Source: Isotricha intestinalis
Lineage: Eukaryota > Ciliophora > Litostomatea > Vestibuliferida > Isotrichidae
DNA: 24,908 nt
Direction of reading: 5' to 3'
NCBI GenBank assembly: GCA_023807065.1
Contig: JAJJLU010000649.1
Span: 1 to 24,908, forward strand
Shown: positions 9,189 to 16,995 of the stretch, piece after piece
How the letters are laid out: each line of letters opens with the position of its first letter
Position numbering within the stretch: position 1 is the stretch's first letter
Notes under the pieces: generated by a model
Seen by the model: only the letters and a program-made list of their open reading frames with translations
The model's database searches: none
What the model was told of the DNA's origin: nothing
Position numbers and translations under genes: made by a program

Positions 9189-10430
9189 ATGTCAGAAATA
9201 AAAATAGTATTAATTGGAGAAAAAGATGTAGGAAAAAGTTGTTTATTATATCAATATGATGATAAAACATTTTATGAAGATTTATTAATGACAACAATGG
9301 GAGATATATTAATAAAAACATTAAATATTGATAATAAAAAAATAAAAATTGAAATAATTGATACTCCTGGTAATCCTTTATTTAGAAGTATTATAAAATT
9401 ATTTATAAAGGATGCTCATATTTTTTTATTAATATTTGATTTAACTGATATATATTCTTTTAATCAATTGAATCATTGGTATAATATTGCTATTTCAAAT
9501 AGTAACAAAGAAAACATTTTATTTGCTGTTATTGGAAATAAAAATGATTTGTATGAAAAAAGAATAATTTCTGAAAATGAAGGAAATAAATTTGCTAAAC
9601 AAATAAATGGAATTTATTTCGAAACAAGTGCTTTAGATTATGAAAGTGTTGAAAAATTATTTCAAACTATAGTTTTAACTTATATTAAAACAGTAAAAGA
9701 AGGAAAGTTACTTAAAGATTTTGATAATGAATTAAATATTAATGAAGAAAATGAAATGAATAATGAAGAAAAATATTATGGAGATTTAATAAATGGGAAA
9801 AAAGAAGGAAAAGGAAAAATGATATATAAAAATGGAGATTATTATAATGGAAATTGGAAAAATAATTTAAGAGAAGGAAAAGGAACTTTTATAAATAAAA
9901 AAGGAGATAAATATTATGGTATTTGGAAAAATGATATATTAGAAAATAATATAACAATTAAATATAAAAATGGAGATGAATTTGAAGGGATAATAAAATA
10001 TGGGAAAAAAGAAGGTGAAGGGAAAATTATTTATAAAGATTTAAATGTTATTTATATTGGTAATTGGGAAAATGATCAAAAAAATGGTTTTGGCAAATTA
10101 ATATTTAAAAATAAAGTTATTAATTTAGATTTTAAAGAAAAAAAAGAATATGGTATATTTGAAAGATATGAAGGCAATTTTAAAAATGATATTATTGAAG
10201 GTGAAGGAACTTTTTTTTATAAAGATGGTAAAATTATAATAGGAAATTTTAAAAATAATGAACCAATAAATGGTAAAATTATTTATCCTAATGGACAATT
10301 TTTTGAAGGTTATTTTATTAATGAAGGTTTAAAAAATGGAAAAGGATTTTTATGTAATAATGAAAATGATTATAAAATATTTAAAGAAAATTTAAATATA
10401 ATTAATAAAGATATTTTTAGAAATTTTTAA
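9189..10430 (+). CDS. Rab-like small GTPase fused to MORN repeats (N-terminal part)
   Basis: Residues 1-170 are a Ras/Rab-type GTPase: P-loop GEKDVGKS (10-17), switch I MTTMGD (34-39), switch II DTPGN (58-62) in place of the usual DTAGQ, NKND (117-120) for guanine specificity, and TSA (146-148). The catalytic Gln position is therefore Asn62 and the preceding Ala is Pro60, so intrinsic GTP hydrolysis may be altered. Instead of the prenylated Cys tail, the protein continues through an acidic linker (176-195) into at least eight MORN repeats (YYGDLINGKKEGKGKMIYKNGD type). MORN units may replace lipidation as the membrane-binding element. The open frame stops at TAA (10428-10430) after 413 codons, but MORN coding resumes at once in the +1 frame (see next entry), so this is probably one gene of about 537 codons ending at 10800. 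Confidence 0.9.
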   Translation: MSEIKIVLIGEKDVGKSCLLYQYDDKTFYEDLLMTTMGDILIKTLNIDNKKIKIEIIDTPGNPLFRSIIKLFIKDAHIFLLIFDLTDIYSFNQLNHWYNIAISNSNKENILFAVIGNKNDLYEKRIISENEGNKFAKQINGIYFETSALDYESVEKLFQTIVLTYIKTVKEGKLLKDFDNELNINEENEMNNEEKYYGDLINGKKEGKGKMIYKNGDYYNGNWKNNLREGKGTFINKKGDKYYGIWKNDILENNITIKYKNGDEFEGIIKYGKKEGEGKIIYKDLNVIYIGNWENDQKNGFGKLIFKNKVINLDFKEKKEYGIFERYEGNFKNDIIEGEGTFFYKDGKIIIGNFKNNEPINGKIIYPNGQFFEGYFINEGLKNGKGFLCNNENDYKIFKENLNIINKDIFRNF

Positions 10431-10800
10431 CCTAAAAATTGAAAATAATTTTTATTATGGAAATTTTGAAAATGATAATAAATCTGGAAAAGGAATTTTA
10501 TATATGAAAAATATGTTTGATAATTATAATGATTTTGTTTTATATGAAGGTAATTTTAAAAATGATTTAAAAAATAGAAATGGAACAATATTTTTTAATG
10601 ATAAAAGTTCATTATATGCAGAATGGAAAAATGATGAAATTAATAAAAATAAAAATGGAGTTTTTAAATTTTATGATTTAAATTTAGAGTTTACATATAA
10701 ATTTGGATTAAAAGATTGGATTGACTTTATTAAAAATAAACAAAAGGATTATTATGGAAACAGAGAAAAAAATATTTTTAATAAAGATACAATCAGATAA
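10429..10800 (+). CDS. C-terminal MORN part of the Rab-MORN gene, +1 frame
   Basis: From AAC at 10429 the +1 frame is open for 123 codons to TAA (10798-10800). It encodes three more MORN-like units: FYYGNFENDNKSGKG, LYEGNFKNDLKNRNG and LYAEWKNDEINKNKNG, the same style as the upstream repeats. The internal ATG at 10504 would skip the first unit, so it is unlikely to be a true start. The junction is TTT TAA C: skipping the single T at 10428 restores the frame. The T run at 10424-10428 makes a homopolymer assembly error or a real indel plausible; a programmed +1 shift at the stop is the other option. No GT-AG intron I tried joins the two frames without creating a stop. Confidence 0.75.
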   Translation, partial: NLKIENNFYYGNFENDNKSGKGILYMKNMFDNYNDFVLYEGNFKNDLKNRNGTIFFNDKSSLYAEWKNDEINKNKNGVFKFYDLNLEFTYKFGLKDWIDFIKNKQKDYYGNREKNIFNKDTIR

Positions 10801-11037
10801 TAATTTATTTCATTTTTTTTAAAATCTATTTGTTTAAAAAATATTGTCTATTATTATTTTTTGAAGTTTTCATTCTTTTGATTTTTGATTTTGATTTCTG
10901 ATTTATTCTTAAAATTTAATGTTTATAATTTAAAAGAATTTCTTGTTTATTATCTTGCTATTTTGATTTTTAAAATAATATAAATGTTTAAATTTAATAA
11001 TTTATATTATTATATTAATTTATAAAAAATATCTAAA

Positions 11038-13932
11038 TCAATTTTCTATTTTAACTTCCGAATGTTCTTTTTCACAATATTTACAATAAAAATTACCTTT
11101 TTTTTCTTTAAAACATTTATCACATATAAAATGAGTTAATTTTTGATAATCTCCTAAAATATTATCATCTTCACTTTTATAATAAATTATCTGTTTAATA
11201 TTATTTTTTCTTTCACAAATAGAACATTGCTGGTAAATAGATTTATTAAATAATTTAGCAACATTTTCATAATTATAATCCATTTCTTTTTTTAAAAAAA
11301 TTAATCCTAATTCATATAATTCATGACTGGAATAAAAATGTGAACAAATACAATAAAAAGAATTTTTATTTTCTAAAGAATTAAAACCTGTAAAAGCGTC
11401 TGCTAAACATTCATCATTACATATATAACATCCACATGGAAGTTTTATTTTCTTTCTTACAATATTTTCTTCACAATTCAAACAAATTGTTTCTTTAACT
11501 TTTATAAATAATTCTTTATTTAATAAATTATTGTATTCGTTTACTATTATATTTTGTCTTTCTTTTTCACTTTTTTCTTTTATTTTTTCTTTTATTGTTT
11601 TTAAATAATTTTTAAAAATATTTTTTTCATCATCATTTATAAATTTACTCTTTTTATTATTTATCTCTACTTTTTTTTTCTGAACTATTTCCTTTTCTAT
11701 ATGTTGATTATTTTCAACAGATTGATTTCCAATAATTATATTTTTTTTATTTGATGATAATTCACAATTATCTTTGCTTAAATCAGAATTTTCATTAACT
11801 TTAAATTTATTTATTTCAGAAACAGATGATTTAAAATTATTTGATTTAAATAAATTTTTATTATTATCAGATTCTGAAAATTCATTCTTTATGGATGCAT
11901 TCTTATTTGAATTATGATTTGACTTTATACTATTTATCTCCAAACTAATGTAACTGTTTTGCTTATTATCAATATCAACTTTTTCATCATTAATTTCAAC
12001 AATTTCTTTATTAATATTATTTCTAATTATATCACTTTCTTCATTATTATATTTACTCATATCACTTTTTGGTTCAATAATATATTTATTTTTTACAGAA
12101 TCATTTTCAAATTTTGAATTTTGATTTTCTATTTTACTATCAAAATTGTTTTTTAAATATTCTGGATTTGAATTTGAATTTGAATTTATAACACTTGTTT
12201 TTATTTCATTTAATGATTCCTCTTTATTTTCATTTAATACTTTTCTATTTGAATTGTTATTTATCTTTTTATTATTTAAAATATTTTCATCTAAATTATT
12301 TTTAGAATTTTTATATGAATTCATTTCATTTAAACTATTTGATTTAATTTTAGAATTATGATTGTTTATTTCTTTTGAATTTTGAATAACATTGTTATCA
12401 GACAATTCACAATTATTATAACTAATTTTACTTAAATTTTCTTTTTGAAATCGGTTTATTTTTTTACTTTTTTCTGATTGATTGTTATCATAATCATACT
12501 GTTTATTTATTTTATTACTTTCATTTTCAAATTGATTTTCAAATAATTCATTATTATTCAAAGGACCATCTTTATCATTTATTTTTGATGAATCTTCTAA
12601 AAGTTGAAATTGTGAACTTGAACTTTTTTCTGATTTTTCATTATTTATTATCGAGGAATTATTGTTGCTCTTTTTACTTTCTTCTTCTTTTAAAATATTT
12701 GGTTGATAATCTAAATTAGTATAATCATTTAAAATAAATTTTTCTTTTTCATATTGAGTTTCTAAATAAATTAATTCATAATGAGAATTTTTAATTAAGG
12801 TATATATATTATAATCTTCATTTAATAAATTAGGACATGAAATTTTTTGTATATTATCATTTTGATTTCCATCATATATAATTACATGTAAATTAGCAGA
12901 AAGAACAAATGGAGTTAAATATATAATTATTTTTTCTGCATCAGTATATAATTTTAAAAGATAATTTTCATAAAAAGAATTAAAATCAAAATTTCCATCA
13001 ATTTCATAATTTTCTGGAAGTAAATTCCCTATTAAAACAGGAAATTCTTTTGTATATATTTTTTGTTCATTTGATTGAATAAATGTATAAAGAATGTATC
13101 TAAAATAAAAAATTAATCCCATATCAAAACTTCTACAAGTATTAAAAGAAACATAAAAAATTTTATATGCTTCTTTTATACATTTTTTTTCTAAATATTT
13201 ATAAATTAATATTAAAATCATTTTAACCATTTTAGGTTTTATTTTATCTTCACTTCCAATTTTTAAATATTTAGATAATGGATTATTATCATCATCTTTA
13301 TCATTAAAATTATAACATTCAAAAAGAATATCATAAATAATATTTTTTAATAAATCTACATTTCCACTTAAAATAATCATTTCAAAATATTTAAAAATAA
13401 CAGCTCTATAAAAGCAATTTCCATCTCCTTTAATCTTTCTATAAAAACTAAAATCTTTTAAGAAATTAAATTTTTTTTTTATTTCATCTAAAAAATCATC
13501 ATTATAATTAAATGAAGATTCAATGAAATCAGCAATTTTAATACAAGGACCAATTGTATCTTGTATTGAAAATTGTTTACAATTATAATTTATATTAAAA
13601 ATAAAATCAGATAATTGATTTAGTTTGTCCTCAGATGATATTGAATTAATAGACAATTCAAAAACCTCATTTGTAACATTTGTTATATTTCTTCCTTTTA
13701 AATATTCTGAGTTTTCTTTTGGATTTGAATTTGAAGTTATATTTTCTATTAATGATTTTGAAATTAAAATTGAATTATTTCCATAACCATTATTTTTTTC
13801 AATTATTGTTCTATTTAGAGGACTATTATTATTATTACTTTGTATAAGTGAAAAATTATCAATTACTATAGAACTTTCATAAATGTTTTCTTGAATTTTT
13901 TGAGAGTTCTCAAATTCATTTGAAAAAATCAT
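11038..13932 (-). CDS. Otubain-type deubiquitinase with C-terminal RING-like zinc region
   Basis: A 964-residue protein. Residues about 120-392 are a peptidase C65 (otubain) domain. It has the Cys box YRKIKGDGNCFYRAV with Asp170 and catalytic Cys173, and the His end SHYELIYL with His384, matching the family's usual DGNCFYR and HYxxLY elements. The catalytic core is complete, so ubiquitin-chain hydrolysis is expected. Residues about 400-800 are a long N/S/K/E-rich disordered linker. Residues 813-957 hold a Cys/His-rich module: CLNCEEN, CGCYICNDEC, FYCICSH, CSICERK, FICDKCF, FYCKYCEKEH. This is at least two RING- or IBR-like zinc sites. The combination suggests one polypeptide that edits ubiquitin and recruits or transfers it. 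The stop is TGA, unlike the other genes, with a TAA five codons later. Convergent with the Rab-MORN gene (237-bp spacer). Confidence 0.9.
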   Translation of the reverse strand: MIFSNEFENSQKIQENIYESSIVIDNFSLIQSNNNNSPLNRTIIEKNNGYGNNSILISKSLIENITSNSNPKENSEYLKGRNITNVTNEVFELSINSISSEDKLNQLSDFIFNINYNCKQFSIQDTIGPCIKIADFIESSFNYNDDFLDEIKKKFNFLKDFSFYRKIKGDGNCFYRAVIFKYFEMIILSGNVDLLKNIIYDILFECYNFNDKDDDNNPLSKYLKIGSEDKIKPKMVKMILILIYKYLEKKCIKEAYKIFYVSFNTCRSFDMGLIFYFRYILYTFIQSNEQKIYTKEFPVLIGNLLPENYEIDGNFDFNSFYENYLLKLYTDAEKIIIYLTPFVLSANLHVIIYDGNQNDNIQKISCPNLLNEDYNIYTLIKNSHYELIYLETQYEKEKFILNDYTNLDYQPNILKEEESKKSNNNSSIINNEKSEKSSSSQFQLLEDSSKINDKDGPLNNNELFENQFENESNKINKQYDYDNNQSEKSKKINRFQKENLSKISYNNCELSDNNVIQNSKEINNHNSKIKSNSLNEMNSYKNSKNNLDENILNNKKINNNSNRKVLNENKEESLNEIKTSVINSNSNSNPEYLKNNFDSKIENQNSKFENDSVKNKYIIEPKSDMSKYNNEESDIIRNNINKEIVEINDEKVDIDNKQNSYISLEINSIKSNHNSNKNASIKNEFSESDNNKNLFKSNNFKSSVSEINKFKVNENSDLSKDNCELSSNKKNIIIGNQSVENNQHIEKEIVQKKKVEINNKKSKFINDDEKNIFKNYLKTIKEKIKEKSEKERQNIIVNEYNNLLNKELFIKVKETICLNCEENIVRKKIKLPCGCYICNDECLADAFTGFNSLENKNSFYCICSHFYSSHELYELGLIFLKKEMDYNYENVAKLFNKSIYQQCSICERKNNIKQIIYYKSEDDNILGDYQKLTHFICDKCFKEKKGNFYCKYCEKEHSEVKIEN

Positions 13933-13966
13933 ATTTTAAAAAAAATAGTTAATAGCAAAATTATAT

Positions 13967-14286
13967 TTATTGATTAAAATTATAAATAATGAGATAAAAG
14001 AATTACCACTGTGGATTTATTAATATAAAAAGTTAAAAAAGAATCAAGTGAAAAAGATATTTTAATTGATAATGAATCTATAATAAAAAAATAAGAAGAA
14101 TATATAAAAATTGTAAACTCAAATCCATATTCAATTTTTTTTATAAAATAAATTCATTTGTTCATATGTGATGTGTTTTATGAATTAAAAAATTCATATT
14201 ATATGAAAGGGGATGAACAAAAAGAATTAAATGGTAGAATTAATAATAATAAATAAGATTTTAATTTTAAATAAAAGAAAAAATGA
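13967..14286 (+). pseudogene. Gene relic with five in-frame TAA codons ending at TGA
   Basis: In the 627-bp spacer upstream of the otubain gene, the plus strand reads LLIKIINNEIKELPLWIY from 13967. After a one-base shift near 14030 it continues in a single frame (14011-14286) with KESSEKDILIDNESIIKK, EEYIKIVNSNPYSIFFIK, IHLFICDVFYELKNSYYM and GDEQKELNGRINNNK. Five TAA interrupt the 14011-14286 frame after LLI, IKK, FIK, NNK and NFK, and the first TGA in the frame is at 14284-14286. The sequence is coding-like and each TAA suits Gln. I do not recognise the family. Bases 14287-14559 contain nothing else I can support. Confidence 0.45.
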
Positions 14287-14559
14287 AAATTTATTTGTTT
14301 AATATATAATACTGTAAATATGAGTTTTAAAAGAGATTTTGATGTTTTCAATTGCAGTTTTTTTTTGAATTATTTTTTATATTCAAATCATATAAATTAA
14401 ACTTGAATGATTTCATATTTGATTTTCTTTTATTCCTTTTTGATTAAAAATTAAAGAAATTCTTTTTTAAATTATATTAAAAAATATGAAAATAATAAAC
14501 AATTGAAATTTATAAATAAATAAAAAAATATAATAATTTTTTTTATTAAATTTTTATAT

Positions 14560-16449
14560 TTACCATTGTTTCCTATTTTTCCAAAAAATTAAAGATGAAT
14601 TATGTGAAGAGCAAATAATTTCATCATTAAGTAATAAAAGGCCATAAATATGTTCATCTTCATTTCCTTTTAATTCTTCACTTTCAATAAATTTATCTTC
14701 TTTCTCATTTTGTAAAATTTTAATTAAACCTCCTTTATAAGCAACAACTAATCTTCCATCATTTAATTGTTTAATAACAGTAATTTCAGAATTATTATTT
14801 TTAAAAGTAAAAACATTTTGAAAAAAACCATCAATTTCTTTCCAAATATATAAATTACCTAATTTTCCTCCACTACAAATTTTTCCATCTTTTAATTGAA
14901 ATAAAGAAATAACTCTTTCATTATGAGAGAATTTTTGCATAATATTAAAAAGATTATTTTCTTCTTTCCAAATAATAATTTTATTATCATTTCCTCCTGA
15001 AACTAATCTTCCATCATATAATAATATTAAAGTATAAACTCCTTCAGAGTGACTTTTTAAAGTTTGTTTATTTTCAAAAAAATCATTTTTAAATTCCCAA
15101 ATAATGATTTTTTTATCTAAACTAGAAGTGACTAATTTATTATTATTTAATTCAATCATCATAGTAATAACATTTTCATGTCCTCCAAAAGTTCCAATTT
15201 TTTCATAATTATAAACTACATTATTATTTTTTTTTAAAGGAATAGTTCTTATTGAAGTTCTTGATAAACGAGAACTTCTTGAACTAAAAGAAGTATTTAA
15301 AGATTTTGGAAAATCATTTAAATTGATTTTTGATTTATCTATTTCTTTCCATATATGAATAGTATAATTCATTTCTTTTGATGATGCTGATAATATATAT
15401 CCATTTTTTAATTCTAATAAACATGTTAATTTATCTGTTGGAATTTCACTTTCTTTATAATATTCATTATTTTTTTCTCCCCATATTTTTGATGTGTATT
15501 CTTTTCCTCCTGTTATTATTTTATTATTTCTTAATTTTATTAATGATATTATTGTTTTCGAATTTGCATTTTCTATTTTTTGAATTTCAGTATATTTATC
15601 ACTTATTTCTGTAAATTTAAAATTTATTTTTAAAATATTATTTAATCTTTCTTTTAATATATTTACATTTTTCTTTATTTCTTCTATTTTTATTAATGTA
15701 TCTATATCATGATTTAATATCACATCATCTAATTCATATTTAATATCATTTAAATATTTTAATAAAAATATATCATCTATTTTTTTTCCTTTTTCTAAAT
15801 CATAATAATAATTTAAATAAAAAAATTTTAAAATTTTAACAGTTTGAATTCCAAATTTTAAAGTATCTTTATAATTTGTTACATATTTAACTCTATAATC
15901 AATTAAATAATTTATAACATTATCTAATTGTTTTATTGTTGTATCATAAGAACCTTCAATTAAAGATTTAAATTTTTCTCCAAATTGATTTATATGATTA
16001 ACAAAAGTTTCATAAGCAGGATATTTAATTTTTAATTTTGAATTATAATATCTTAATTTATCAGCAAATAATTTATTACTAATAATATTATGAAATTTAT
16101 GAATATTCTCTTTTTCATCAGTACATTTTTTGCAAACATATATTTTACAATCAATACAAAAAAAATCTTTTTCATTGTTGTGAATTTCACATTTATTTTT
16201 ATTTTTATGTTGATCCATTATTGCTTTATGATGAAATATATCTAATATTTGTTCTAAATTTAATTTCATTGTCCCATTACATTTTGAACATTTTATTATT
16301 TTTTGATTTTGTTTTTCAAAATCTTTCATATTGTTTATAAACATATGTCTAATTAAACATCTTGGACATATTTTATGTTGACATGAAAAATCATATAATG
16401 GAGATACTTTTTCTTTACAAATCAAACAAATTTTATTTGGTTTATTCAT
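14560..16449 (-). CDS. TRIM-like RING, B-box, coiled-coil, WD40 protein
   Basis: A 629-residue protein, ATG to TAA, no intron. RING finger at residues 8-57: C8, C11, C23, H25, C28, C31, C54, C57 (CLICKEK, CQHKICPRC, CSKC), a full zinc-ligand set. B-box at 87-120: C87, H90, C98, C101, C106, C109, H117, H120. Residues 125-290 are helical/coiled coil. Residues about 295-629 contain seven WD-type blades recognised by xIIxGGxDxxIxIW endings (KIWGEK, HIWKEI, IIWEFK, IIWKEE, YIWKEI, a weak one KILQNE, and FWKNRK), enough for a complete seven-blade propeller. A Ser/Arg-rich insertion (SSRSSRLSRTSIRT) lies between blades 2 and 3 and could be phosphorylated. The expected role is an E3 ubiquitin ligase whose propeller binds substrate. 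This architecture is frequent in ciliates; the substrate is unknown. Confidence 0.93.
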   Translation of the reverse strand: MNKPNKICLICKEKVSPLYDFSCQHKICPRCLIRHMFINNMKDFEKQNQKIIKCSKCNGTMKLNLEQILDIFHHKAIMDQHKNKNKCEIHNNEKDFFCIDCKIYVCKKCTDEKENIHKFHNIISNKLFADKLRYYNSKLKIKYPAYETFVNHINQFGEKFKSLIEGSYDTTIKQLDNVINYLIDYRVKYVTNYKDTLKFGIQTVKILKFFYLNYYYDLEKGKKIDDIFLLKYLNDIKYELDDVILNHDIDTLIKIEEIKKNVNILKERLNNILKINFKFTEISDKYTEIQKIENANSKTIISLIKLRNNKIITGGKEYTSKIWGEKNNEYYKESEIPTDKLTCLLELKNGYILSASSKEMNYTIHIWKEIDKSKINLNDFPKSLNTSFSSRSSRLSRTSIRTIPLKKNNNVVYNYEKIGTFGGHENVITMMIELNNNKLVTSSLDKKIIIWEFKNDFFENKQTLKSHSEGVYTLILLYDGRLVSGGNDNKIIIWKEENNLFNIMQKFSHNERVISLFQLKDGKICSGGKLGNLYIWKEIDGFFQNVFTFKNNNSEITVIKQLNDGRLVVAYKGGLIKILQNEKEDKFIESEELKGNEDEHIYGLLLLNDEIICSSHNSSLIFWKNRKQW

Positions 16450-16566
16450 TTAATAATCAATTAATAATAATTTTAATTTAAAAAATGTTAAAAAAATTAA
16501 CTTTTAATATAACAATTTGAGTAAAAATATATTTTTAATATTGAATAATATAAATCAAAAATAAAT

Positions 16567-16896
16567 TTAAAAACATTGTCCTTTACTAAAAGGTCCTAAA
16601 GGAATTTCATATTTTAAATATGAGAAATATTGTAATTTACTGATAAAGTAAAAAAAAAAAAAGTTTAAGATATTAAATAAAATCAAGAATTAAATATAAG
16701 ACAAACTATTATTACTTTTAATTTTGTTATTAAAAATAATTAGTATTTAAAAGTTATATTAACTAATTTAATCTCTGTTTTTAATAATGATAATGATTTG
16801 AATAAAACATTACCCCCAACATTTCTTTTTATTAATTAAGTTATACGAAATATATTAATTTTTAATAATAAAAAGTTTTTATTTTTTTTTGGTTAA
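16567..16896. pseudogene. Two overlapping-age gene relics in the divergent spacer
   Basis: The 546-bp spacer between the divergent RING/WD40 and pseudophosphatase genes holds two coding-like pieces. On the minus strand, 16660-16567 reads YFISKLQYFSYLKYEIPLG and PFSKGQCF, ending in TAA. On the plus strand, 16663-16896 stays in one frame for 77 codons with TAA at 16666, 16678 and 16837 and TAG at 16741, and no TGA or indel: ELNIRQTIITFNFVIKNN, YLKVILTNLISVF, NDLNKTLPPTFLFIN, VIRNILIFNNKK. All four stops fit Gln. Families unknown. Within the minus-strand piece lie two adjacent inverted repeats, 16579-16603 (arms TCCTTTA/TAAAGGA) and 16607-16623 (TCATATTT/AAATATGA). Confidence 0.4.
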
Positions 16897-16995
16897 TTTA
16901 TAATGAATTTTAAATATCTCAAATTTTATTATTATATTTTCCAGTTAATAAGATAATTCCTCAAAATTTATTTTAAAAAAATATTGATAAAATAA

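Noticed and set aside
10354..10420. 67-nt GT-AG intron to rejoin the two Rab-MORN frames
   Set aside because: Splicing would create TTA TAA at the junction, an immediate stop; other AG acceptors give the wrong frame.
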